32,756 bases of DNA from JBBKXP01 sp038251315 (GTDB lineage Bacteria > Pseudomonadota > Alphaproteobacteria > Rhodobacterales > Rhodobacteraceae), in the NCBI GenBank assembly GCA_038251315.1, contig JBBSBK010000031.1, forward strand, positions 1 to 32,756, written 5' to 3'. Below, piece by piece: positions 24,780 to 32,756 of the stretch; within the stretch, counting starts at the first letter, position 1; the number at the start of each line of letters is the position of its first letter. The translations under genes were made by a program, and so were the position numbers. The notes under the pieces are model-generated. The model worked only from the letters and a program-made list of their open reading frames with translations. It was not told the DNA's origin and made no database searches.

Positions 24780-25820
24780 ATGACCATGACCCAACCCGAC
24801 CCCACCCTGCGCCCCGAAACGCTCCCCGACGATCCCCCCACGCAGGATCGCGCCCTGCGCCCGCAAACGCTCGACGACTTCATCGGGCAGGCGGCGGCGC
24901 GGGCCAACCTGCGGGTGTTCATTGAAAGCGCCAAAATGCGTGGCGAGGCGATGGACCACGCCCTGTTCCACGGCCCCCCCGGTCTGGGCAAGACGACGCT
25001 GGCGCAGATCATGGCCCGCGAACTTGGCGTCAATTTCCGCATGACGTCCGGCCCGGTGCTGGCGCGCGCGGGCGACCTCGCCGCGATCCTGACCAACCTC
25101 GAACCGCGCGACGTGCTGTTCATCGACGAAATCCACCGGCTCAATCCGGCGGTCGAAGAAATCCTCTATCCCGCCCTCGAAGACTACGAACTCGACCTCG
25201 TGATCGGCGAAGGCCCTGCGGCGCGCACCGTCCGTATCGAACTGCAACCTTTTACCCTGATCGGGGCGACGACCCGGATGGGCCTGCTCACCACCCCCCT
25301 GCGCGACCGTTTCGGCATCCCGACCCGGCTGGAATTCTATACCGAGGACGAGCTGCACCAGATCGTCACCCGCGGCGCCCGCCTGATGGGCGCCCCCGCC
25401 GAGGATGCCGGGGCGCGCGAGATCGCCAGACGCGCCCGTGGCACGCCGCGGATCGCCGGCCGCCTGCTGCGCCGCGTCGTGGATTTCGCCGTGGTCGAGG
25501 GGAACGGGCGCGTCACCCAGGCCATCGCCGACCGCGCCCTGACCCGCCTTGGCGTCGACCACCTCGGGCTGGACGGGGCCGACAGGCGCTACCTGACGCT
25601 GATCGCGCAGAGCTACGGCGGTGGGCCTGTGGGGGTCGAAACCCTTTGCGCCGCGCTGTCCGAAAGCCGCGACAGCCTGGAAGAAGTCATCGAACCCTTC
25701 CTGCTGCAACAGGGCCTGATCCAGCGCACCCCGCGTGGCCGGATGCTCACGGCGGGCGCATGGCGGCATCTGGGGCTGGACGCGCCCAAAGGCCAGAACG
25801 ACCTTTTCGGGGAAACCTAG
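24780..25820 (+). CDS. ruvB: Holliday junction branch migration ATPase RuvB
   Basis: A 346-aa AAA+ motor that drives branch migration with RuvA. The N-terminal LRPQTLDDFIGQAAARANL precedes Walker A GPPGLGKTTLA, Walker B VLFIDEIHRLNP, sensor 1 LIGATTRMGLLTTPLRDRFG with the arginine finger, and sensor 2 RARGTPRIAGRLLRRV. The C-terminal winged helix contains QQGLIQRTPRGRMLT. AGGGTAGGTC just before the ATG overlaps the end of ruvA. The length is normal for the family. Confidence 0.97.
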   Translation: MTMTQPDPTLRPETLPDDPPTQDRALRPQTLDDFIGQAAARANLRVFIESAKMRGEAMDHALFHGPPGLGKTTLAQIMARELGVNFRMTSGPVLARAGDLAAILTNLEPRDVLFIDEIHRLNPAVEEILYPALEDYELDLVIGEGPAARTVRIELQPFTLIGATTRMGLLTTPLRDRFGIPTRLEFYTEDELHQIVTRGARLMGAPAEDAGAREIARRARGTPRIAGRLLRRVVDFAVVEGNGRVTQAIADRALTRLGVDHLGLDGADRRYLTLIAQSYGGGPVGVETLCAALSESRDSLEEVIEPFLLQQGLIQRTPRGRMLTAGAWRHLGLDAPKGQNDLFGET

Positions 25821-25843
25821 GATGCCTCCGGCGGGAGTTGTTG

Positions 25844-26479
25844 ATGCAAAGTGAAATGACCGCAGATCAGATCGCCGCCCTTTTCACCCGCGCCGACGGC
25901 ACCTATCTCTGCGCCCGCTGGGGGCGGCCCATCGTCCCGGTGGTCTTCGGGGTCGATGACGCGACGCTGTCGGTGGTCAAAGGCGCGATCGAGGCCGTGG
26001 TGCTGCTCGCTGATCACAAGATGGCCGCGCAGGACCCCGAACTTGGCGCCAACCTGACGATCTTCTTCTGCCGCGACTGGGACGAGTTGCGCGCGGTTGC
26101 CGGGCTGGACCGGCTGGTGGACGATCTGGACGGGCTGCTGGCAAGGCTGGAACAGGCCGACGCCAACCAATACCGCATCTTCCGTTTTGACCCGGCGCGC
26201 GCAATCCGCGCCTGCTTTGTGTTCCTGCGGATGGACCGGCATCTGGCCGCCGTCCCTGCCGAAACGCTGGCGCTGTCGCAAGCGGTGCAGATGATCCTGC
26301 TGTGGTCCGACACCGCCTTCACCGATCGCTCCCCGCTGGTGGTGGTGAACCGAGTGGCCATGCTGCGCCCCGACATCGCCGGGGTGATCCGGGCCGCCTA
26401 CGACCCGGTGTTACCGACGGTGGCGCAAGACGCGAGCCACGCGTTAAGGCTGGCGGCGCGGGTGGGAAAGGAGAATTAG
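25844..26479 (+). CDS. Conserved-looking hypothetical protein following ruvB
   Basis: A 211-aa soluble protein that I do not recognise. It has mixed alpha/beta character: TYLCARWGRPIVPVVFGVDD, a strand LTIFFCRDWDEL, RAIRACFVFLRMD, and VQMILLWSDTAF. There is no signal peptide or membrane helix. Codon use matches the neighbours, and GGGAG lies about eight bases upstream of the ATG at 25844, so it is clearly coding. It follows ruvB by 23 bases and may be cotranscribed. Bases 26354-26395 within its 3' part are repeated at 27142-27183, in the same reading frame, beyond the GNAT gene. Confidence 0.8.
   Translation: MQSEMTADQIAALFTRADGTYLCARWGRPIVPVVFGVDDATLSVVKGAIEAVVLLADHKMAAQDPELGANLTIFFCRDWDELRAVAGLDRLVDDLDGLLARLEQADANQYRIFRFDPARAIRACFVFLRMDRHLAAVPAETLALSQAVQMILLWSDTAFTDRSPLVVVNRVAMLRPDIAGVIRAAYDPVLPTVAQDASHALRLAARVGKEN
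26354..26395 (+). repeat. 42-bp direct repeat, copy 1
   Basis: This segment inside the hypothetical gene (encoding VAMLRPDIAGVIRA) matches 27142-27183 with two mismatches in 42 bases. The two copies enclose 746 bases that contain the GNAT gene. Confidence 0.9.
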
Positions 26480-26597
26480 GGCAACGACGGGTTCGTGCCC
26501 AGAGGCGACATTGGGCGAAATCCGTCTGCCCCAAATCTGGACAGGTTGCGCACTTCATGTTCAAACTGGTCAGACCTCGTCGCAGCAAAGGCTGGGT

Positions 26598-27125
26598 ATG
26601 GAACTTTTAACGCAAAGATTACGACTGCGCGCCTTCGTGCCCGCAGACCGAACGCCATATATACAAATGAACCTGGACAGCGCGATCATGCGCTGGCTCG
26701 GCGGCCCCCTTAGCGCAGATAAAACGCTTGCCGAAATTAAATACAACGACCGGACGCTGGCCGCATTGGGATACGGCAAGGTTGCCATCGAGCGCCGATC
26801 AGACGGGGCATTTCTTGGGTCGTGCGGGCTGTCTGTCGAGGACTGGTATCCAAACGATCTCGAAATCGGTTGGCGGTTGTTTCCCATGTATTGGGGCCAA
26901 GGCTACGCCACCGAGGCAGCACATGCTTGGATTACGCACGCCTTTGCAACATTGCATGCAGCGCGGGTCATCTCGATCAGCGATGTGCCAAATCAGCGGT
27001 CGATTGCGGTCATGCAACGCTTGGGTATGAATTTGCACCACTCGGCTGATCTGGAAATCGATGGCGACAGATTCAAAGCACTGATCTATGCGATCAGTGC
27101 CGAGGAATTCGGCGATATTGACTAA
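26598..27125 (+). CDS. GNAT-family N-acetyltransferase
   Basis: A 175-aa acetyltransferase of the RimJ/RimL-like branch. It begins MELLTQRLRLRAFVPADRTP, the usual first strand, and has EIGWRLFPMYWGQGYATEAA, the acetyl-CoA loop (Q/RxxGxG/A type), then VISISDVPNQRSIAVMQRLGM, the typical Asn-x-x-S alpha4 region. The acceptor is unknown. Start 26598 has AAAGG about seven bases upstream. Its base composition is lower in G+C than the genes on either side, and it lies between two copies of a 42-bp direct repeat, so it probably arrived as an insertion between the ruv and tol operons. Confidence 0.9.
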   Translation: MELLTQRLRLRAFVPADRTPYIQMNLDSAIMRWLGGPLSADKTLAEIKYNDRTLAALGYGKVAIERRSDGAFLGSCGLSVEDWYPNDLEIGWRLFPMYWGQGYATEAAHAWITHAFATLHAARVISISDVPNQRSIAVMQRLGMNLHHSADLEIDGDRFKALIYAISAEEFGDID

Positions 27126-27141
27126 GATGACACTTGGCGTT

Positions 27142-27183
27142 GTGCCCATGCTGGGCCCCGACATCGCCGGGGTGATCCGGGCC
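27142..27183 (+). repeat. 42-bp direct repeat, copy 2 (truncated gene tail)
   Basis: Copy of 26354-26395 with two mismatches. It sits in a 34-codon open frame (27127-27231) whose phase gives the same residues PDIAGVIRA as the hypothetical gene, so it is best read as a leftover piece of that gene's 3' part, not a new gene. Confidence 0.85.
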
Positions 27184-27286
27184 AAAGATCGGCTGAGCCA
27201 CCCCGGCGCTTTCGGCTTGATTCCGGGCTGAAGGGGGCGCAACGCCACTAGACCCCACACCCCCTACTCCCCCATACTCCCCCCTC

Positions 27287-27709
27287 ATGCCCCACCACTT
27301 CACCACCCGCGTCTATTACGAAGACACCGACCTTGCCGGGATCGTCTACTACGCCAACTACCTGAAATTCATCGAACGGGCGCGGACCGAGTGGGTGCGC
27401 TCGCTCGGCATCGACCAGACCGCCCTGAAATCCCGAGGCATCGTCTTCGCCGTCGCCCGGATCGAGGCCGACTACCTCGCCCCCGCCCGTTTCGACGACA
27501 TGCTCGACATCGCCACCAGCGTCGAAACCACGACCGCCGCCCGCCTGACCCTGCGCCAAACGGTCAGCCGCGATGGCCAGCGCCTGTTCTCCGCCCTTGT
27601 CACGCTGGTCGCCATCGGGGCCACTGGCACCCCGGTCCGGCTTCCGGCGACGATCCGCCGACAGGCGCATCGATCTGCACAAGAATCCCGCCCGAAAACG
27701 CCACTGTGA
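27287..27709 (+). CDS. ybgC: Tol-Pal-associated acyl-CoA thioesterase YbgC
   Basis: A 140-aa hot-dog thioesterase, first gene of the Tol-Pal cluster. The N-terminal signature RVYYEDTDLAGIVYYANYLKFIERARTEW contains the catalytic Asp; RIEADYLAPARFDDMLDI follows. The family hydrolyses acyl-CoA thioesters and is linked to phospholipid metabolism near the division site. The start at 27287 fits the family, yet the preceding 30 bases are almost all C, T and A with no purine-rich ribosome binding site, which is odd. It precedes tolQ by 88 bases. Confidence 0.92.
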   Translation: MPHHFTTRVYYEDTDLAGIVYYANYLKFIERARTEWVRSLGIDQTALKSRGIVFAVARIEADYLAPARFDDMLDIATSVETTTAARLTLRQTVSRDGQRLFSALVTLVAIGATGTPVRLPATIRRQAHRSAQESRPKTPL

Positions 27710-27797
27710 TGTGTGTTCTGTTGGATTTCCCCTGACAGATGCGCTAAGGCCGGAAATAATCAGAGGCCAAACCGGCCCGCCATAGCAGAGCAGGCAA

Positions 27798-28472
27798 ATG
27801 GAAGCAGCAACCGACTATACCATGTGGGCGCTCTTTGCCCGCGCCACGATCCTTGTCAAACTGGTGATGATCCTGCTCGTGCTCGCATCGATCTGGTGTT
27901 GGGCCGTCATCATCGACAAGTTCATCCAATATCGTAAAGCCCGGGCCGAGGCGGCGGTGTTCGACCGCTCGTTCTGGTCGGGCGAGCCGCTCGACGGGTT
28001 GTTCGATGCGATCGGCCAGAACCCCAAGGGGCAATCGCAAAAGGTCTTTGCCGCAGGCATGCTCGAATGGCGGCGCAGTCATCGGCAGGACGGCGGGCTG
28101 ATCGCCGGGGCGCAGTCGCGCATCGACCGCAGCATGGATGTCGCCATTTCGAAAGAGGCGGGCAATCTGCAACGCGGGCTTCCCGTGCTGGCCACGGTCG
28201 GGTCCACCGCGCCGTTTGTGGGTCTGTTCGGCACGGTCTGGGGCATCATGAACGCCTTCATCGAAATCGCCCAAAGCGGCAACACCAACCTCGCCGTCGT
28301 CGCCCCCGGTATTTCCGAGGCGCTGCTGGCCACCGGCCTTGGCCTCATGGCCGCCATTCCCGCCGTCGTCTTCTACAACAAACTGTCGGCAGACGTTGAC
28401 CGCCTCGTGTCGGGCTACGAGGCCTTCGCCGACGAATTTGCCACCATCCTGTCGCGCCAGTTGGACAGCTAG
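27798..28472 (+). CDS. tolQ: Tol-Pal system proton-channel subunit TolQ
   Basis: A 224-aa inner-membrane protein of the TolQ/ExbB/MotA family that, with TolR, uses the proton gradient to energise TolA. TM1 is at about 16-38 (ILVKLVMILLVLASIWCWAVII); TM2 and TM3 follow the conserved LPVLATVGSTAPFVGLFGTVWGIMNAF and ISEALLATGLGLMAAIPAVVFYNKL. The long cytoplasmic loop between TM1 and TM2 is as usual. The stop TAG is directly followed by the tolR ATG, so translation is coupled. Confidence 0.96.
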   Translation: MEAATDYTMWALFARATILVKLVMILLVLASIWCWAVIIDKFIQYRKARAEAAVFDRSFWSGEPLDGLFDAIGQNPKGQSQKVFAAGMLEWRRSHRQDGGLIAGAQSRIDRSMDVAISKEAGNLQRGLPVLATVGSTAPFVGLFGTVWGIMNAFIEIAQSGNTNLAVVAPGISEALLATGLGLMAAIPAVVFYNKLSADVDRLVSGYEAFADEFATILSRQLDS

Positions 28473-28949
28473 ATGGCCGCCGGTGTCATGAGCAAGGATG
28501 ACGGGGGCGGGCAACGCCGCCGTCGCCGCCGTCATCGGGGCAACAAACCGATGTCGGACATCAACGTCACGCCGTTTGTCGACGTCATGCTGGTGTTGCT
28601 CATCATCTTCATGGTGGCGGCCCCGCTGATGACCGTGGGCGTGCCAGTCGACCTGCCCAAGACGGCGGCCAACGCGCTGCCCCCCGACGAGGAAGAACCA
28701 CTGACGGTGACGATCACCGCCGATGGCATGCTGATGATCCAGAACACCGAAACCGCCGCTGCCGATCTGGTGCCGCGTCTGCAGGCGATTGCCGCCGAAC
28801 GCACGACTGACCGGATCTTCCTGCGCGCCGACGGGGCCAACAGCTGGGACAAGGTGGCGCAGATCATGGGGGCGCTGAACGGGGCCGGATTTTCGAACAT
28901 CGGTCTGGTGACGGATGTCGGCGGGCCTGCGAACGCCTTCAGGCCATAG
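28473..28949 (+). CDS. tolR: Tol-Pal system protein TolR
   Basis: A 158-aa ExbD/TolR-family protein. A basic N terminus (QRRRRRRHRGNKPMSDINVTP) precedes one membrane helix (about 30-50, FVDVMLVLLIIFMVAAPLM) whose Asp in PFVDVMLVLLI carries protons. The periplasmic domain (about 55-158) includes VPVDLPKTAANALPP, ITADGMLMIQN and KVAQIMGALNGAGFSNIGLVT. It starts one base after the tolQ stop; an internal ATG at 28488 is an alternative. The end lies seven bases before the tolA GTG. Confidence 0.95.
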   Translation: MAAGVMSKDDGGGQRRRRRRHRGNKPMSDINVTPFVDVMLVLLIIFMVAAPLMTVGVPVDLPKTAANALPPDEEEPLTVTITADGMLMIQNTETAAADLVPRLQAIAAERTTDRIFLRADGANSWDKVAQIMGALNGAGFSNIGLVTDVGGPANAFRP

Positions 28950-28956
28950 GGCGCGC

Positions 28957-30090
28957 GTGACCACCGGGCAAAACATATCCGCAGGGGGCCATGTGGTCCT
29001 GATCGTCTGGCTGATCCTTGGCTGGGGGTTCAATGCCGAGCCGCTGCCCTTCGAGGTGGCGCAGGTCTCGGTCGTGTCCGGCGCCGAATATGCCGAGATC
29101 GTCGCCGCCACCTCGCCGCAGCCCGTCACCGACCAGCCCGCGGCGCCCGCGGCCCCGGCCGTCGAGGAAACCCCGCCCGCCCCGGTCGCCGAACAGGTGA
29201 CACCGGAACCGCCGCCGACTCCCGAAGCAGTGCAGCCCCCGGCTGAAGAAGCCCCGCCACCGCCCGCGCCCGAGGCCCCGCCGCCCGTGGCCGAGGTGAC
29301 GGACGCGGCCCCGCCCCAACCGCAGCAGCCGCAGGAATTCACCCCACCGCCGTCGACGCTGGTCGAAAACAGCCCGCGCCCCCAGCCTCGTCCGGCGCCG
29401 CGCGTTGCCCCCGTCGCGGTCGAACCACCGCCGGCCGATACCGCGGTGGCCGAGGTCGAACAGCAGGCCGCCGCAGATGTCCCCGCCGAGGTGGTGGTGG
29501 AACAACAGACCGAAGCGACCGCCCCCGAAGAGGCCGCGACCGAAATCGTGACCGAGGCCGAACAGCCCACCGGCGCACCGACCACCTCGATCCGCCCACC
29601 AACCCGGCCCGCTCGTCCGGCGGCAGCCCCGGCGACACCGGAAACCCAGACCGCCAGCACCCCGGCCCCCGAAAGCCCCTCGACGACCAGTTCCAATACG
29701 GACGCCGATGCCGTCGCGGCAGCCGTGGCAGCCGCCGCCGCGTCAGCTCCCGCATCCGCCGTGACCGATGGTCCGCTGATGACCGGGTCGGAAAAGGAAA
29801 GCTTCCGCGTTGCCGTCAACGCCTGCTGGAACGTCGATCCCGGTGCCGAATGGGCGCGGGTGACGGTGACGGTCGGGTTCACGCTGGGCCAGGATGGCAA
29901 AGTGCAAGGCGAACCCCGCCTCGTCTCCGCCAGCGGCGGAACCGACGCGCAGGCCAACACCGCTTTCCAGACCGCCAGGCGCGCGATTTTGCGCTGCCAG
30001 TCGACGGGATACCAACTGCCAGCCGACAAATATAACGAATGGAAAGACGTCGAGATCACCTTCGACCCCTCCGGAATGCGGTTGCGGTGA
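28957..30090 (+). CDS. tolA: TolA-like cell-envelope integrity protein
   Basis: A 377-aa protein linking the TolQR motor to TolB/Pal. One N-terminal membrane helix (about 8-24, AGGHVVLIVWLILGWGF) is followed by a short conserved segment (EPLPFEVAQVSVVSGAEYAE), then a long low-complexity stretch of Pro, Ala, Glu and Val (about 45-265) instead of the helical Lys/Ala/Glu stalk of E. coli TolA. The C-terminal TonB/TolA-like domain begins near MTGSEKESFRVAVNACWNV and has VTVGFTLGQDGKVQGEPRLV. The GTG at 28957 (AGGG upstream) is chosen because homologues begin close to this point; an ATG at 28915 would overlap tolR. Confidence 0.9.
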   Translation: MTTGQNISAGGHVVLIVWLILGWGFNAEPLPFEVAQVSVVSGAEYAEIVAATSPQPVTDQPAAPAAPAVEETPPAPVAEQVTPEPPPTPEAVQPPAEEAPPPPAPEAPPPVAEVTDAAPPQPQQPQEFTPPPSTLVENSPRPQPRPAPRVAPVAVEPPPADTAVAEVEQQAAADVPAEVVVEQQTEATAPEEAATEIVTEAEQPTGAPTTSIRPPTRPARPAAAPATPETQTASTPAPESPSTTSSNTDADAVAAAVAAAAASAPASAVTDGPLMTGSEKESFRVAVNACWNVDPGAEWARVTVTVGFTLGQDGKVQGEPRLVSASGGTDAQANTAFQTARRAILRCQSTGYQLPADKYNEWKDVEITFDPSGMRLR

Positions 30091-30219
30091 TGCGAAACGA
30101 CCGCCTTTGGCAACGATTCGACCAGTTCCACGTTGTTACCGTGCCACCGTGCTATTGACTATCAAAGCGGAGCCGTGGGACTGACCCCGCAACACACGTA
30201 CCTTAAGGATCACCCTGCG

Positions 30220-31545
30220 ATGACCCGACTGCTGACACTCCTGCTTTCCCTGCTATTGGCGCCGGTCCTGGCGACGACGGCACTGGCCCAAAGCGGTCCG
30301 CTGCGCCTGACCATCACCGATGGGGTGATCGAACCGCTGCCGTTCGCGATCCCGACGTTTCAGGCGGAATCCGGCGGGTCCGAACAGATGGCCGCCGACA
30401 TCAGCCGCGTGGTTGCCGAAGACCTCGCCAATTCCGGTCTGTTCCGCCAGATCCCCGCGTCGTCCTTCATCAGCCAGCAGGCCAGCTTTGGGCAGGCCGT
30501 CGCGTTTCCCGACTGGCGGGCGATCAACGCCCAAGCGCTCATCATCGGCGCAGTGGCGGTGTCCGGCGATCAGGTGGTGGTCAAGTTCCGGCTGTATGAT
30601 GTGTTTTCCGGCGCCGAAATGGGCGAAGGGATGCAGCTCGCCGGCACCACCGGCGGGTTCCGCCGCATCGCCCACAAGGTTGCCGATCAGGTCTATTCGC
30701 GGATCACCGGCGAGGGCGGCTATTTCGACACCCGCGTCGTTTACGTGTCCGAATCCGGGCCCAAGGACAACCGCCTGAAACGCCTCGCGATCATGGATTA
30801 CGACGGGGCAAACACGCAGTTCCTGACCGAATCCGGCTCCATCGTGCTGGCCCCGCGGTTTTCCTCATCGGGCGACCGGGTGCTCTATACCAGCTACGAA
30901 TCCGGCTTTCCGCGCATCTATGTGCTGAACGTCGCCAGCGTCGGGCGGCAGGAACTGCAGACCGCACCGGGCGAAATGGCGTTCAGCCCGCGCTTTTCCA
31001 AGGACGGCGCCCGCGTCATCTATTCGCTGATCAACGGCGGCAACACCGACCTGTATATCGGCGACATCGGCTCGGGGGCCAGCACCCGGCTGACCAACGC
31101 GCCCTCGATCGAAACCGCGCCCAGCTTTTCGCCCGACGGCAGTCAGGTCGTGTTTGAATCCGATCGTTCGGGCAACCAGCAGCTTTACATCATGCCCACG
31201 TCGGGCGGTGAACCCCGGCGCATTTCCTTTGGCGAAGGGCGCTATTCCACCCCCGTCTGGTCGCCGCGCGGCGATCTCATCGCCTTCACCAAACAGAACG
31301 AGGGCCGGTTCCACATCGGCGTCATGCGCACCGACGGTTCCGAAGAACGCCTGCTCACGGCCTCGTTCCTTGACGAAAGTCCGACATGGGCGCCCAATGG
31401 CCGGGTGATCATGTTCAGCCGGGAAAGCCAGGGCGCAGGCGGGGTGACGACGCTCTATTCGGTCGATATTTCTGGGCGCAATCTGCAGCAGGTGCCGATT
31501 CAGGGCGGCGGGTCCGACCCGTCTTGGGGACCGCTGCAACCTTAG
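30220..31545 (+). CDS. tolB: Tol-Pal system beta-propeller protein TolB
   Basis: A 441-aa periplasmic protein. The signal peptide is MTRLLTLLLSLLLAPVLATT followed by ALAQ. The N-terminal domain (about 25-165) begins LRLTITDGVIEPLPFAIPTF. The C-terminal six-bladed propeller repeats FSPDGSQVVFESDRSGNQQL-type WD-like motifs. TolB binds Pal and, through its N terminus, TolA. Start 30220 is chosen since the signal peptide begins here and AAGGA lies about ten bases upstream; the frame extends upstream to 30133 without support. The 129-base gap after tolA is the largest inside the operon and could hold another promoter, but no clear one was seen. Confidence 0.95.
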   Translation: MTRLLTLLLSLLLAPVLATTALAQSGPLRLTITDGVIEPLPFAIPTFQAESGGSEQMAADISRVVAEDLANSGLFRQIPASSFISQQASFGQAVAFPDWRAINAQALIIGAVAVSGDQVVVKFRLYDVFSGAEMGEGMQLAGTTGGFRRIAHKVADQVYSRITGEGGYFDTRVVYVSESGPKDNRLKRLAIMDYDGANTQFLTESGSIVLAPRFSSSGDRVLYTSYESGFPRIYVLNVASVGRQELQTAPGEMAFSPRFSKDGARVIYSLINGGNTDLYIGDIGSGASTRLTNAPSIETAPSFSPDGSQVVFESDRSGNQQLYIMPTSGGEPRRISFGEGRYSTPVWSPRGDLIAFTKQNEGRFHIGVMRTDGSEERLLTASFLDESPTWAPNGRVIMFSRESQGAGGVTTLYSVDISGRNLQQVPIQGGGSDPSWGPLQP

Positions 31546-31619
31546 GATATGCGATTCCCAGATGCCGCACGGCGTGTTAATGTAACCGATAACGGGCAAA
31601 GAAAAACAGGATTGAACCG

Positions 31620-32147
31620 ATGCATATGATGATCAAAACCGCGCTGGTGTTGCTGGCGCTTTCCACCGCAGCCTGCACCAAGCCGGACCGTTTCGGCACC
31701 GGGGCAGGTGACGCCAACGCGGGCCTGAACGGACCCGGCGGGATCGACCAGTCGGCCCTTGGCGGGGCGGGCGATCCGCGCAGCCCGGCCTATTTCAGCC
31801 AGACCATCGGCGACCGGGTGCTGTTCGTGGTCGACCAGTCGAACCTGACGCCTCAGGGTATAGCGACGCTCGACGGTCAGGCAGGCTGGTTGCAGACCAA
31901 CAACGACTACCTCGCCATCATCGAAGGCCACGCCGACGAACAGGGCACCCGCGAATACAACCTTGCGTTGGGCGCACGCCGCGCCAACGCAGTGCGTGAA
32001 TACCTGATTTCCAAAGGCATCCCGTCAAACCGGATCCGCACCGTCAGCTATGGCAAGGAACGCCCGATCGCGGTCTGTTCGGACGAAACCTGCTATTCGC
32101 AAAACCGCCGCGCCGTCACGGTCATTTCGATCGGGACTGTGGGCTAA
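31620..32147 (+). CDS. pal: Peptidoglycan-associated lipoprotein Pal
   Basis: A 175-aa outer-membrane lipoprotein. The lipobox is in LLALSTAACTKPDRFG with the acylated Cys near residue 20. A Gly/Ala-rich linker leads to an OmpA-like domain (about 65-170): IGDRVLFVVDQSNLTPQG, IEGHADEQGTREYNLALGARRANAVREYL, IRTVSYGKERPI. The conserved Asp and Arg that bind diaminopimelate of peptidoglycan are in GHADEQGT and ALGARRAN. The start at 31620 has AGGA nine bases upstream; the ATG codons at 31626 and 31629 are close alternatives. Confidence 0.95.
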   Translation: MHMMIKTALVLLALSTAACTKPDRFGTGAGDANAGLNGPGGIDQSALGGAGDPRSPAYFSQTIGDRVLFVVDQSNLTPQGIATLDGQAGWLQTNNDYLAIIEGHADEQGTREYNLALGARRANAVREYLISKGIPSNRIRTVSYGKERPIAVCSDETCYSQNRRAVTVISIGTVG

Positions 32148-32163
32148 ACAGATGAGGGTGCGG

Positions 32164-32756
32164 ATGTTCAAAGCGGCTCTTTTCGGCGCACTGATGGCTG
32201 CGGGTCTACCCGCCGCCGTCATCGCACAGGATTCGTCGCTGGCCGACATCCGCACCCAGCTTTCCACGCTTTACATCGACATTCAGGGCCTGCGCAGCGA
32301 ACTCACCGCCAGCGGCCAACTGACCCAAGGCACGGTGGGCAACACCCCGCTGGAACGCCTGAACTCGATCGAAAGCGAACTCCAGCGGCTGACCGCCAAG
32401 ACCGAACAGCTTGAAAACCGGATCAACCGGATCACGACCGATGGCACCAACCGGGTCGGCGACCTTGAATTCCGGCTTTGCGAGCTTGAGGAAGGCTGCG
32501 ATGTCGCCGCCCTTGGCGACACGCCCAGCCTCGGCGGCGTCGACAGCGCGGCACAAATCCCGACAGCGGCCCCGCCCCCCGCAGCGGGCACCCCCTCACT
32601 CGCCATCGGCGAAGGCGCAGACTTCGAGCGGGCGCAGGCGGCGCTCGCCTCCGGTGACTTTCGCGGCGCCGCTGACCAGCTTGCGACCTTCAGCACGTCC
32701 TACCCTGGCTCTCCGCTAGGGCAGCAGGCGCACTACCTGCGCGGTCAGGCCTTCGA
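32164..32756 (+). CDS. cpoB: CpoB/YbgF, Tol-Pal-associated TPR protein, 3' end outside the window
   Basis: The first 197 codons of a periplasmic protein that ends most Tol-Pal operons and coordinates cell-wall synthesis with outer-membrane constriction. Signal peptide: MFKAALFGALMAAGLPAAVI followed by AQ. A coiled-coil segment (about 27-100, ESELQRLTAKTEQLENRINR) is followed by a Pro/Ala linker and the first TPR repeat (FERAQAALASGDFRGAADQL, then FSTSYPGSPLGQQAHYLRG). Start 32164 has GAGGG five bases upstream; ATG at 32152 in the same frame is weaker. The frame stays open to the window edge. Confidence 0.92.
   Translation, partial: MFKAALFGALMAAGLPAAVIAQDSSLADIRTQLSTLYIDIQGLRSELTASGQLTQGTVGNTPLERLNSIESELQRLTAKTEQLENRINRITTDGTNRVGDLEFRLCELEEGCDVAALGDTPSLGGVDSAAQIPTAAPPPAAGTPSLAIGEGADFERAQAALASGDFRGAADQLATFSTSYPGSPLGQQAHYLRGQAF

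Noticed and set aside
27127..27231. 34-codon open frame after the GNAT gene
   Set aside because: No ribosome binding site; it contains the second copy of the 42-bp repeat and is best read as a duplicated gene tail.
27744..30131. 795-codon open frame on the minus strand across tolQ, tolR and tolA
   Set aside because: It is an antisense shadow of well-recognised Tol genes in high-G+C DNA; the translation is low complexity and matches no family.

Overview
The window looks like a chromosomal segment of an alphaproteobacterium of the Rhodobacteraceae/Roseobacter type. Evidence: high G+C, a PhyR-NepR-EcfG general stress response (GSR) module, the operon order ruvC-ruvA-ruvB followed by ybgC-tolQ-tolR-tolA-tolB-pal-cpoB, a DUF1127 gene, and EcfG-type promoter motifs (GGAAC-N16/17-CGTT-like). 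No rRNA, tRNA, CRISPR array or intact insertion sequence was seen.

Bases 1-17,800 form an extended stress-response and signalling region. After the 3' part of an SDR dehydrogenase comes a small NepR-like gene. It converges on a pair of translationally coupled genes: a FAT-GUY-like single-domain response regulator and a 1,512-aa CheB/CheR/PAS/HWE histidine kinase. Next are a secreted PRC-barrel protein with internal duplications, a proline-rich small protein and a type IB topoisomerase, the last two divergently transcribed from back-to-back EcfG-type promoters. The GSR core follows: a membrane HisKA_2 sensor kinase (PhyK-like) with a consensus EcfG promoter, ecfG, nepR and divergent phyR. The nepR-phyR gap holds a perfectly symmetric EcfG-type promoter that reads the same on both strands. 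phyR is followed, overlapping or closely spaced, by a formate/nitrite-type channel gene and a two-gene RND efflux system. I infer that stress signals reach PhyR through the kinases, PhyR~P sequesters NepR, and free EcfG transcribes the core and its neighbours.

Bases 17,800-19,100 are a scar of mobile DNA. A C5-cytosine methyltransferase fragment of lower G+C lies tail-to-tail with the frameshifted N-terminal part of a DUF6538-type tyrosine recombinase. Beyond it are an FMO-type flavoprotein, a BenE-type transporter (opposite strand), prmA, a small membrane protein and a DUF1127 gene.

Bases 23,270-32,756 are conserved housekeeping genes: ruvCAB (with CtrA-like and LexA-like sites upstream), a hypothetical gene, a GNAT acetyltransferase that looks inserted between two copies of a 42-bp direct repeat, and the Tol-Pal cell-envelope operon, whose last gene (cpoB) runs off the window.
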